Source of the DNA: Anthopleura xanthogrammica
Lineage: Eukaryota > Cnidaria > Anthozoa > Actiniaria > Actiniidae
Assembly: GCA_964019055.1 (NCBI GenBank)
Contig: OZ025216.1
Span: forward strand, 12,298,414-12,362,413
Direction: 5' to 3'
Length of the DNA stretch: 64,000 nt
Made by a program: the position numbers and the translations under genes. Every line of letters starts with the position of its first letter. The stretch's first letter is position 1. Below, one piece after another: positions 24,082 through 35,205 of the stretch. Below the pieces are notes generated by a model. That model did not search any database. It was not told the origin of the DNA and worked only from the letters and a program-made list of their open reading frames with translations.

Positions 24082-25719
24082 GATAATAAATAAAATTATA
24101 AATAATGATAATAATAATAATTACAAATATTATCAGTATCTAGCAGTGGTCCCTAAAGCTAATGGACTGACAAAAGAACGTTTGCAAAGGATTGTGGTAG
24201 TGGTATTACATGACGTTTATTTTTAGTTGCTATTAAATGTTGTGAGATATGGTCTTCGATAGAGTCCCCAACATGTAGCTAGCTGCACTGTGTCTATAGG
24301 TTGTTTCAAGGTATTGATAAAATTTGAAGAGTTTGAAGAGTGATTTATCAACGCTACAAGATGAGAAGTATCTAGGCGCCAACATGAAATATCGTCCATT
24401 TGTTTTTTATCGATATTAATAATGTCAAGCCCTTGAGCCTAAGACAATGACCCCAAACATGGACAGAGATAATAGATTGTCACAGAAGGTTTTAGTAATG
24501 TCCACATAACTACAAGTGATGGCAGAGCAGAAAAACGACAAGGCTGCTACTTTCACGATTTTTTAATCTAACTGGCAGTGATATGATACGCCAAAACTAC
24601 AATCGTTCAATTTTTGTCACTGCTGTTGCCCCGAACTTGTGACAAAATCTTGTTGAAATAGAGTAAAGTTAACTTGGAGATATAGTCATGGCAATATTAG
24701 TTTTTCTGCTGATCAAAATATCTCCTCTCTCAAACTACAATGCGTTATATCTCTAAACCGCATTCACTAAATTTTTGTCGCATTTGATATTTTGACCATT
24801 GGCCCCAAATGAGCGTGTTTACAAAATTTAGAAGAAAACATTTATACAGCCTAAGGGTATAAGATGATAAAGAACAAAGAACATATTGGTAGACTAACCT
24901 TATAAATATCAAATAGAAAGGAAAAGGAAAAAACAACAAAAACAACAACAACACAACCAAAAAAAAAAGAATAAAAATTCAATAGCAACAACAATACAAA
25001 AAGGAAAAAAATGATTTGCATCAAAAATAATAGTTACTTGATGAAAAGGAAATGTCTCTTGCTGGAGCTCGATGACAAGTTATTTGCTTTTTGACAGGCC
25101 ACTTTTCTTTTCTACACCACTTAAAAACAGTTTTTCCGACCACTCAATAACGAAGTCATGACCAATAATACCTAATCATTAACGCATATGCTTATTAGAA
25201 AACTTAGAAACCAGCTCTGAATATAGTTCCAGCTAAAACAAATTAAAAATCTAAGAAACAGTCGGTATTTATCTTTCCTGATTGGAGAAAGTCGGTGCGG
25301 ATTATGTACGCAAATTCAGTTCTAATGTGGTATAAATTAAAACACCATTGCTGGTTACAATCCAAACTTTTCTGAGACAGGTACGGCGGATATTATGAAT
25401 TATCTATTTACCTTGTGAGACTGAACTGTTGAAGTCTGTTTCTTTATTAAAACTCGCTTAGTTTGTTATCACACCATGATGAACGTCATTCCGACCAGGT
25501 GTTTTAGTATTGTTGTTTTTTCCTGTGTCATAGAAAATCAACCATCGTAAATCAATTTATGATTCTTGTTCTCACTGGTTCTTCGTCTCGTTGCCAGCAA
25601 AAAAGCAAATTTATCACGGACACAAAAAAAATTGAAGCTGCCTACGAAGAATTTCAAAGAACACTCTTCAGTTGCAAAATGTACTGATAGCAGCAGCAGT
25701 GTTATCTTTTAAAAAATAT

Positions 25720-26420
25720 CTTCGACGTATTGTCAGTTGATGTTGATAGATTTCCATTACAGTTTGGCAAGGTTGGGCGTAACATACGAAAAGAAAGAGT
25801 TCAAGCCAACTGCGAATTTTATACATTACCTGCGACAAGTCTTAAACAGCAAGATTTTCATCGTGTAAGGACAAAAGAGTGTCTTCCATGTATCATCATT
25901 TTGGCAAGTTTGGGTGTACCATACGAAAAGAGAAAAGTCCAAGCCAGCTACATATAATTTTATACAGCATCTAAGAAAATTCTTGTACAGCAAGATTTTT
26001 ATTGTGTAAGGACAAGAGAGTGTCTTCAACGAATTATCAGTCGATGTTGGTGGACTTTTTTCATTTCATTTTGGCAAGTTTGGGTGTACCATACGAAAAG
26101 AGAAAAATCCGCAAGCCAGTTGCAAATAATTTTATACAGTATCTACGACAAAAAAAAACTTGAACAGCAAGATTTTCATTGTGTAAGGACAAAAGAGTGT
26201 CTTCCACGTATTATCAGTTGATGTTGGAGGTTTTATTTCTTTAGGCAAGTTTGGATGTAACAGATAAAAAAAAAAAAGAACTCAAGCCAACTACTAGTAC
26301 TAATAATTTTAAAAATCTATACGAAAATACGAAAAAAGTCTTGAACAGCAAGATTTTTAACGTGTACGGACAAAAGAGTGTCTTTGACGTATTATCAGTC
26401 GATCATCATTTCATTTTGAA
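25720..26420. repeat. Degenerate tandem repeat, about four units of roughly 175 bp, upstream of a GPCR gene
   Basis: Each unit contains CAAGATTTT(C/T)AT(T)GTGTAAGGAC, AAGAGTGTCTTC, TTATCAGTYGATG and GGCAAGTTTGG followed by TACGAAAAGA. The units begin near 25720, 25905, 26075 and 26245 and have diverged. The array ends about 60 bp before the GPCR start codon. Confidence 0.8.
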
Positions 26421-26478
26421 AATTTGGCTGATGGTTTTGCTTTGACAAAGCGAACATCTGTCCCGGAAACTTCGAAAG

Positions 26479-27447
26479 ATGTACAATGCAACCAACAATG
26501 AGACTTTGAGTTCCAGCGAATTTATCTTCTGTCAAGATCCTATCAAAGAATTTGCATTTTCCCTTAATTACGACCTATCATACAAAAATTTCATTATTGT
26601 TTTCGTTGTTATCAATACCCTGGTTGCCATTGCTGCTTCTTCTAGCAATATCATCGTTATACTAACGATATCAAAGACACCACCACTTCAAAAACCTTCC
26701 AACGTCCTCATTCTTGGACTTGCCATTACAGATCTAGGAACAGCTATCCTTTCCCAGCCTGGTTTCATAAGCTTTAATGTTTTCAATCTTCAGAACAATT
26801 TCCAAGGTTATTGCCATGCGTCTTTCATCTTTAACTTTACATCTTGGATTTTTACCGTGTCCTCTTTGCTGACATTATCAATCATTACTTTAGATCGATT
26901 CTTAGTTTGCCACTTGCATCTGCGGTATTCGGAACTTGTCACAAACAAACGCTATATATTTGCTCTGGTTATGAATTTTGGTTTGAGTATGTTGATAACG
27001 GTAATAAGATACTTATACACCATCAGACAAATAGTAACGTTTGTCCTCGTTTTACTTCTTATTCTGGTGCTATTCAATGCGTATATGATATATAAAATTT
27101 CCCGAGTTGTCCGTAGACACTCAGCACAGATCCAAGCCCAACAGCAATCAGTACAACAGTCCATAGACATGCCCAGGTACAAGAAATCAGTCAAAACTAT
27201 GTATGTCATGATCGGGGCTTTTGTACTTTGCTATTTTCCATTGGTAACTGCAATGATTGGACATGCTGTCATTCGAAATTGGACGCTTGAATTGGACTAT
27301 TTGTTTACGGTCAAACAGACAATTGTGATGTTAAATGGAGTGGTGAATCCGGTGATATATTGTTGGAGAATCAAAGAGATACGAGACGCTGCTCTTCATT
27401 TACTGGGCTGTCCCAAAAACGTGATAGGAAGTGTCCAGGTTGCATGA
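26479..27447 (+). CDS. Class A (rhodopsin-like) GPCR, intronless
   Basis: A 322-residue seven-helix receptor in a single exon. Visible motifs: TM1 SSNIIVI (the usual GN is SN), TM2 LGLAITDL, a TM3 cysteine in GYCHASF, TM3 end LDRFLVCH (DRF in place of DRY), TM6 VLCYFPL and TM7 NPVIY, followed by a short tail with a cysteine (LLGCPKN) that could be palmitoylated. The second extracellular loop is very short and has no cysteine, so the usual TM3-ECL2 disulfide cannot form. That feature is known from melanocortin- and adenosine-like groups of receptors. The ligand is unknown. It sits directly behind a diverged tandem repeat, whose role is unknown. Confidence 0.88.
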   Translation: MYNATNNETLSSSEFIFCQDPIKEFAFSLNYDLSYKNFIIVFVVINTLVAIAASSSNIIVILTISKTPPLQKPSNVLILGLAITDLGTAILSQPGFISFNVFNLQNNFQGYCHASFIFNFTSWIFTVSSLLTLSIITLDRFLVCHLHLRYSELVTNKRYIFALVMNFGLSMLITVIRYLYTIRQIVTFVLVLLLILVLFNAYMIYKISRVVRRHSAQIQAQQQSVQQSIDMPRYKKSVKTMYVMIGAFVLCYFPLVTAMIGHAVIRNWTLELDYLFTVKQTIVMLNGVVNPVIYCWRIKEIRDAALHLLGCPKNVIGSVQVA

Positions 27448-27908
27448 AGGAACACACCTCAAATTTCTTCAAATTTGAAAATGCTACTAACCAAAAGTAA
27501 TGCCCTAATAGATAGAATTTCTTTCGATATTCGCATGGGGACCTAAAGGTAGTACTACTGTATAAACCTCTTTAGCTTGAGCGGGATTTCTTCTGGAACC
27601 CATGCAGATTACAATCCATATACCTCTGTACCTTGGGCGTAATGTTTTCCCATTTCAGACCGCGTGTCATTCCCTAGAGTATCATTTCTTTGTTTAATGG
27701 TTGCGCATGAGAAGACACATGAATATGGATACAACTCAAACAAAGAATCTTATTCTCAAGAGAATGACACGTGGTCTGAAATTAAAAAAAAAATACGTCC
27801 AAGGTAAAGAGGTCTATTGGCTTGAGACCTGGTAGAACACTCTAAGTGGGGTCTATAAAGATTCAAGGTCATTCACCTGGTGGTTTTTATAAATGGATAT
27901 ATTAAAAA
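27448..27908. other. Gap between GPCR and CIAO1, mostly a MITE
   Basis: The two genes converge here. Beyond the family C MITE at 27620-27816 nothing recognisable is present. The 3' UTRs of both genes are probably within the remainder. Confidence 0.5.
27620..27816. mobile_element. Palindromic MITE, family C, copy 2
   Basis: The arms share CCTTGGGCGTAATGTTTTCC / TACGTCCAAGGTAAAGAGG and an inner CAGACCRCGTGTCATTC. The interior contains GAAGACACATGAATATGG, also found in copy 3. A decayed relative lies at about 28085-28205. Confidence 0.8.
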
Positions 27909-28801
27909 TTATTGATCATCACTGACATATCTCCAAATCTTGACAGTACCGTCATCTGAACAAGAAGCTAAAATATGGCCATCTTTGGGATTCCATTTGA
28001 TGCAGTTCACATCTTGTTCGTGAGCCTAAAATGATCAGAGAAGAAGAAATGAAGATGGAATAGATTTAGTAATCAGTGTTGCCATTTTCAGATCACGTCA
28101 CATTGCGGATCACTTAGTCTCGATGTAACTTCAAAAGTAAACAAAAGAAATAATACTCAAGAGAATATGACGTGGAATGAAACTGGGGAAACAATGATTA
28201 AGGGTATTAAAGTTCGTGGAAAAGAAAAGGGAGTTAAGAAACTAAAGTAAAATTACGGTCATAACACCCCCCCCCCCCCCCCAAACCGAATATAGTGTCC
28301 TCCCGGTTATAAAAGATATACTGTATGAGCACCTTGTGGTATCTTACGTTTGTGGCGTTGCTTACACATAAGATTTTTACTGGGAACATAAGCAAAAGAA
28401 ATAACCGTTTCCTCTTCATCCTAGACTCTTTTTCCTCCCCCCCCCCCCCCCCTCCAGAATATAAGCCCACACGGTTATCCTATCAAAAGACCCTTACGAA
28501 TGAGTATTGTAAGGAGTAATGTAATGAGTAATGTAATGAGTAAGTCCAGTGTTGGAATTAAGTGACACACCTTGTTTTTCACAGCCGCTATTTTGAATGA
28601 TGGTTGGTTTTTGTTCGAGTTTATATCCTATAAGAAGATAAAATTTCATTTTATTATCATTTCTATCATCATCACTACCACCATCAAACCACAATCACAT
28701 CATCATCATCATCATCATCACCATCACCACCATCATCATCATCATCATCTCTATCATCATGCATCATCATCATCATTACCATCATCATCATCATCATCAC
28801 C

Positions 28802-28835
<34 letters not shown>

Positions 28836-28897
28836 TCATTACCATCATCATCATCATCATCATCACCACCATCATCATCATCATCATCATTACCATC

Positions 28898-28928
<31 letters not shown>

Positions 28929-28945
28929 CCACCACCACCACCACC

Positions 28946-29024
<79 letters not shown>

Positions 29025-32000
29025 GTAAACACCATTTATAATCTATTATAATTATGATCATCATTTCTGCTACAGTTGTTTCCATGTTTCTTCAAAAATA
29101 ATATGGAAGCCTCATAGGTTGTCTTAGACTCCAAGTAAGAAAAATAAAAAGCGGCCTTTCCGCAATTGTTGAAAAGAAATCTCAATTCGAGTACATACAG
29201 CTGTATACGTTTAAGGAATGAAACTGGCAAAGAAGGTACCTCTTGGAATATGCGAATACAATCGTCCCCAGCAGCAGAAGCAATCAGTCCATTCACCTTG
29301 GACCTAAGAAGAGATAAAAAGCATTAGTAAAAATGGAAATAATTATATCTGGCATCCATAAATTCTGAAATTTTGAGATTTTGTACTTTAAACAGACACA
29401 TTTGATGCAAAGCTGTCTGGTTATACCAAATAAGATGTGTAAAAATTCGTTTGGCAGCAAAAGGCCCATGCATAGAAGTATGCAAATACATATATTAAAA
29501 GTGGTCATACTTTTGCACGTCACGCTGTAAGAGTGGCTATCCCTGCACTAAATTCAAATTGGAATTTATGCCTAAGGTAAAAAGATCTATTACTAAGGCC
29601 CGGTTTAGACGACGAATTTAACATGTGCCGAATCTAATGCAAATGAACTCAAACAATAGGTTTTGCTCATTTGCATTAGATTCGGCACATGTGAAATTCG
29701 ACATCTAAACCAGGCCTTAGAATAATAATAATTAATAAAGAATTCACCAACCAGTCTACATCATAAACTGTTCTGTCGTGATATCCTGACAAGACACAAA
29801 CGCATTTCATCTTCGGGTCCTTGCCAACAGTAACAACACCTGAAACATGAAATTACAAGAAGATGTTATTATCCTCATACACAGGGACTTAGGAGCCAAG
29901 GGGGATAAAGGAGCTTACCCCCAACTCCCCCCCCCCTCCTCCTCCACACATACAAAGTGCTAGTAATTACACTTTATTTAGTTAACATCATAGGAGACTT
30001 TCCTGAAAGTTACCTTCTTGGTTTCCTGGTGGATATGATTGCCATATTCGTAATGTTTTATCATCGCTGCCAGAAACTGTGTCCAAAAACATATCATATA
30101 ATTATATTGATTTATTACTTATGATAACATGTATTAGAAAAAACCTACTAATGGTCTATCACCAATCGAGCCCTGTGATTGGCTGAGCTACTAGGGGTCT
30201 ATTAGTGATAGACCTCTAGTAGCGAAAAGCGCCGGTTTTGAAAACCAAAAAATATATATTTAAAGCAAAATCCAAAACTTTTTGCATCCTTTTATTGGAC
30301 CGATTAGTAGGTTTTTACTAAAACAATTAGACCTCTCGCCCTCATGGCCTACGGCCTCATGGGCTATTGACTCGTAGACCATTCGGACTCGAGGACTAAT
30401 TGTTAAATAGACATCCGAAGATACGATGCATGAAATGTAAATCTATCTGAAAAAATGTTATTTCTATTTTATAAATCAAAGAACTTTTACCTAATCTATC
30501 TCCTTTGGGGTTGAAGCTGACAGACCAGACTGTTGATTCGTGTCCTTCTAGAGTGTCAAAACAAATCCTGATAATAGAATATTTCAAAGAGAAATTAATA
30601 TCTTCATCACTTTCCAAGAACGCATGGTTGCCTATAGATCAAATGTCAATCATCATTATCAATATCACTATCATGACCATGTCATCACCATCATGACCAT
30701 GTCATCACCATCATGACCATGTCATCACCATCATGACCATGTCATCACCATCATGACCATGTCATCACCATCATGACCATGTTATCACCATCATGACCAT
30801 GTCATCACCATCATGACCATGTCATCACCATCATGACCATGTTATCACCATCATGACCATGTCATCACCATCATGACCATGTCATCACCATCATGACCAT
30901 GTCATCACCATCATGACCATGTCATCACCATCATGACCATGTCATCACCATCATGACCATGTCATCACCATCATGACCATGTCATCACCATCATGACCAT
31001 GTCATCACCATCATGACCATGTCATCACCATCATGACCATGTCATCACCATCATGACCATGTCATCACCATCATGACCATGTCATCACCATCATGACCAT
31101 GACATCACCATCATGACTATGTTGTCCTAAATAGTCCTAAATATTCCTTACTCCTAAATTGTCCTAGATAGTCCTAGATAGTCCTACATACAGTAGTCCT
31201 AAAAAGTGCTAAATAGTCCATAGTCATACATATATTCCTTACTCCTAAATAGTGCTAAATAGTCCTAAATAGTCCTGAGTCCTAAATAGTCCTAAATACT
31301 GTAGCCCTTATAGTTTTTGCAATTTACAGCTCTTACCAATCATCATCATCATCTTTATACAGTTTAATAGTGTCATCATATCCACAAGATACAAGAATCT
31401 ACAAAAATAGAAGTTGAAACATTGACAGAACATTCGAGGAATGGTTTACTACAATTCTCAATATTATGAGTCCTCAGTGTTTGTGATTTGTGCATTGGAA
31501 TCTGTTTTGTCACTGCCAACATTCAAAAGGTACCAAATGATTAATTTTGTTTGACAGCAGCAAAAATACAAATTTTAACATGCAGCTCACAGCTATGAGT
31601 TCATGATTTTCCAGCCCTTGAGTTTGAAGGACAATAATCCCAGCAGAATACGGCCTTCAATAGATCACTGCTTACCTCATCTGTAGGATGCCATGATGTT
31701 TTCTTGACATCTTGAGTGTGATTATGAATAACACTGGCACATTCGTACTCATCATCTTCCAGAACTGTCAACAACAAAAAATGTTCATCATGGTATCTAT
31801 CATCTTATCCCACAATGTGATGTTCAGGAAATGCCTTTAGTTAGCTGTTTTCATTTGAATCATAAAATCACAATGCTATTGTTACTTTAAATAACTTTAA
31901 ATTAAACTAAACCATGAAACAACCTCTGGGCTGATCAAAGTCAAGACACGGCTAACCCACAGATACAACCCTAAAACAATCTCAGGGCTGATCTAAGTCA

Positions 32001-33932
32001 GGGAACTTAGATTTTAATTGAATGAAAGAGACTGAATCTAGAAAGTCAAATCAAACCAGAATCCAGCTTACCGTCCCATATCCAAACACTTTTATCTCTA
32101 CCGCAAGTTGCTAGCAGGGACCCAGACTTTGACCAATCAACACTTTTCACTTCATTCTCATGTCCTTCTAATGTTGCATTACATTCAAATTCTGAAAAGA
32201 AAAATCCACGAAACTCTCATGTTTTGCATATCTGTGTTTACACCTGGCCTACATGTAATTATTTTTTGTTTCAAGATCTAACTTCCATTTATAAGGGAGA
32301 CTCGAGTACAGGGGCTTTTTTTTTATCTAGGATTTTCTAAAGGGGGTGCACAATTGGAAAAGCTGCCATTTTGTTTACGAGTCCCCTCCGAAATGCCGAA
32401 CCAAAAAAGGGAAGAAAGAAAGAAGGAAAAAAAGAAGAAAAAGGGACTGTTCAGGAGATTTTTCTGGACCTTATAATTTTCAAAAATTAATCTCCTTATC
32501 TTATATCACTACAGCTACATTGTTTTATAATATATCACTCCTTTTTTACAAATGGGAGCACAGGCACCCTATGACACCCTAGATATATACCCCTGCAATA
32601 ATTTATGGTTAAAGTCCAATGGACAGACTGAGGGAAGGAGAAGGAAAGGGTTATTATCTGAGTGGAATTACCAAACAATATGCAACTTTTATCATGAATG
32701 ACTTGATTACAAACCTCCACTTTTTTTGTCCCATATGCAAGTTGTTGCATCAAAACTTGCTGAAGCGAGATATGTACCACAGGGTGACCAAGCAACTAGT
32801 TGGGAAAAGAAAAAAATTAAAATTATATAATCATGATAACCAATTATTTAATATAAGACCAAATTAATGGAGCTTGGTTGTAAACAAAGTGTACTTTTTT
32901 AGTTACCTAAAAAATGATTTATTTTTCATTGAACATGCAGAAAATGCTCTTCAGTTTCCCGAGCAAGAGGCTCATTACTAAAGTTTGATTGAACTGGAAT
33001 TTAAAAAATGATTCTTGTAGAGGGAAGAAAACCAGAGAACCTAGAGAAAAACCCTTGAATCATATGTTGAGAGAACCAGCAAGCAACTCTTTAATACTCG
33101 CATACAACACAGAGCCAAGGGCACATAGGTGAGAGGCTACACATTAGCAGCTCACATCGCCGATGCTTTCTACACACATACACAAAACATTACTAGATCA
33201 ACAAGAAATATCTTACTTGATCTTATTGTTCTCTGATGTCCATCCTCTAGAATTGTCTTGCACATCCATTTGTCACCTTCCTTGCCCCATATGCGAATGT
33301 TCAAAAAGTCAAGAAACTAATAATTTATTATGAGGATCGATATTACTGATTTCTTCATATTGAGGGGAAAATTTGGATATAAACACATAAACATAGTTAG
33401 TTATATCCTTCCAATGCTAAAAATTGTGAATGCTTAATGGTGTTGCAAGAAAAGTTGCACAAAATCTGCACTTATCTACTGTATAATGTAACAAGACCTT
33501 GTCAGTTCATTTAAGGATATTGTTTTGTCCCCACTACAGCTTGCAAGTACTGTTCCTGTGGGGTTCCATGCTACACACCACACTCTGTCTTCATGACCTA
33601 AAGCACAATATAAAATAAATTGTTGGATCACAAGACAATGCTGTAGTACAGTGTATATACAACAAGTGAATCATAAGGAAACTTCAACAACATTCTAGTA
33701 TTGGCGTAAGCTAGTAACGTGAAATAAACTAAGAACTATAAGAACGTGGAATAAAAGTTTGGAACTGTACTGTCGTTTCAGGACGACGTTCAGAAGCCCT
33801 TCGTCGGACGAGAAATTAAAAGAATTAATAGGACAGTAGAGTTTATTTAGTCTACAAAATTAAGCTCTAATATCAATGCATTTACTATCTCTTACCTTCA
33901 AGAGCAGCTAATAATTCAATATTTCCAGTCAT
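27909..33932 (-). CDS. CIAO1: CIAO1, WD40 subunit of the cytosolic Fe-S targeting complex
   Basis: CIAO1 (yeast Cia1) is a seven-bladed propeller that works with MMS19 and CIAO2B to pass Fe-S clusters to cytosolic and nuclear proteins. Exons in gene order: 33896-33932, 33521-33597, 33217-33298, 32715-32795, 32072-32191, 31676-31764, 31337-31398, 30491-30567, 30014-30076, 29752-29839, 29240-29303, 28571-28627, 27909-28025. They sum to 1014 nt, 337 aa, close to the human length of about 339. Diagnostic strings: [72 protein letters not shown] and a C-terminal [10 protein letters not shown]. The second intron (33299-33520) is U12-type AT-AC. The small exon 28571-28627 encodes a 19-residue linker also present in vertebrates and is easy to miss. 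Introns carry a 20-bp minisatellite and a CAT/CAC array. Confidence 0.95.
28692..29023. repeat. (CAT/CAC)n microsatellite in CIAO1 intron 11
   Basis: About 330 bp of CAT and CAC units in blocks. The His, Ser or Asp frames are artefacts. Two C-rich runs (28266-28282, 28437-28452) lie in the next intron. Confidence 0.95.
29593..29720. mobile_element. Near-perfect foldback MITE in CIAO1 intron 10
   Basis: The ends CTAAGGCC / GGCCTTAG continue into GTTTAGA and TCGAA(A)TT..ACATGTG, and both arms share CCGAATCTAATGCAAATGA. The loop is about 20 bp. Confidence 0.8.
30132..30323. mobile_element. Foldback MITE in CIAO1 intron 8
   Basis: The terminal arms TTAG(A/T)AAAAACCTACTAAT are inverted. A second small hairpin-rich unit (ACAATTAG...CTAATTGT) follows to about 30407. 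Confidence 0.65.
30670..31122. repeat. 20-bp minisatellite, about 22 copies, in CIAO1 intron 7
   Basis: The unit GTCATCACCATCATGACCAT repeats almost perfectly with period 20, so three units fit each 60 bases. Variants are GTTATCACC and GACATCACC. It is followed at 31123-31310 by degenerate TAGTCCTAAA repeats. There are no spacers, so this is not a CRISPR array. Confidence 0.95.
33299..33520 (-). other. U12-type AT-AC intron of CIAO1
   Basis: On the minus strand the intron opens with ATATCCTTAA, the U12 5' splice consensus, and closes with TTTCTTGACTTTTTGAAC, giving an AC end with a branch-like TTCTTGAC about 10 nt upstream. Splicing joins GGG GAC AAA ACA to ATT CGC ATA TGG in phase 0 and restores GDKT-IRIW. 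No GT-AG alternative keeps the frame and the blade. Confidence 0.9.
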
Positions 33933-34730
33933 TTCTTTACGACGCTTCGAGCAACGCAATCACTGACAGGCGTTCCAGGCGTAACATGGCATGCTGGGAT
34001 CTGTTACCACAGGGACCCCATGACCATAAAAGTCGTGAAGAGGAAATTCTGTTTCATTTGAATTTTATCGATTTTTTTTCGTTTCATTTTGCTAGATTTA
34101 TTTGGACTTTTTCATTTTATATTATTATTTCAAGCTTGGATCTATTACCACAGGGAACCCATGACCTCTAATAGGAATCTGTTTGTAGTTAGGTGGGGTG
34201 AGGTCAAAACGATATGGTCCAAAATAGGGGCCCGATATTATTAATTTAGGTGACCTATTTAGGTGACCTATTGAATGTTTATGCATATTAGGGCCCACCT
34301 TTTTGCATAAGGTTAATGCATGTTGCATGAAAGGAGCAAGGAAAAATATTACACCATTAAAAATAATTTATTAATCTTTTTTGAAATAAAATGAATTTTG
34401 AAATAAATAAAAGGAAATAAAGTAAACACTTATTTACAGTAACATTTATAAACAGCTTGAAATACATTCAGATTTTTGTGTTTTTCGTATCCAGTCATCA
34501 CCTTTCACTGACAACTTTTCTTGAATGAGTTCACTTTTCTTCAACTTTTTTTAAAAATGGTCAATCAACATCACTATCTGTCTCCTTTTGAACTATATGT
34601 GGAAAGGTACCCGAGTACCTTGGTCGTAAGTGTCATACCTCTGGCAACTGGGGCGAATGGAAAGGTGAATTTTCCATGACTTTGCCTTAATTTATTCTTT
34701 AATTTAGGGTAATTATGATTAATTATAAGA
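33933..34730. other. Gap between CIAO1 and the small membrane protein gene
   Basis: Presumably the CIAO1 promoter and the 3' flank of the next minus-strand gene. Repeats of ATTACCACAGGGA(A/C)CCCATGACC occur at about 34001 and 34144, and a TAGGTGACCTATT doublet lies near 34250. No exon seen. Confidence 0.4.
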
Positions 34731-34732
34731 TG

Positions 34733-35098
34733 TTATTTTTTTTCTTGATAAAATCCTTGATCACCAAACTTGTTAGCTGGATTTTCAGTGCTTTCATCTG
34801 AAGAAGGATACTGCTGAACAAAAGGTCTCTTCTCTTGCCTGATGGGGTCCTCATTTATACCTGCAAATTAGGTTTTGGTTGTTAAAAGAAAAACACTGTA
34901 TTTCCTTGTGAATACGTATAAGACACACCTTCCATTTCAAAATTTTCATTATGAGGGGGAGGATGTTGTTGTTGATGTGAGCTTGATGATGATGATGATG
35001 ATGATGAAGATAATGGTGATGGTGATGATTAAGATAATGGTGATGGTGATGATTAAGATAATGGTGATGGTGATAACGGTGATAAGTTGATAATGGTG

Positions 35099-35130
<32 letters not shown>

Positions 35131-35173
35131 GTGATGGTGATGGTGATGGTGATGGTGATGGTGATGGTGATGG

Positions 35174-35205
<32 letters not shown>

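Larger units (their letters stand above)
22055..25700. other. Intergenic region rich in MITEs and short repeats
   Basis: Holds MITEs at 22364-22498 and 22736-23010, a perfect palindrome at 23938-24016, small 8-bp arrays near 22945 and 23795, and AAT tracts near 24050. No exon is supported. Confidence 0.5.

Noticed and set aside
28572..29085. Poly-His, poly-Ser and poly-Asp proteins
   Set aside because: CAT/CAC microsatellite in a CIAO1 intron.
30670..31122. CRISPR-like direct repeats
   Set aside because: Units are contiguous with a 20-bp period and no unique spacers, in a eukaryotic intron.
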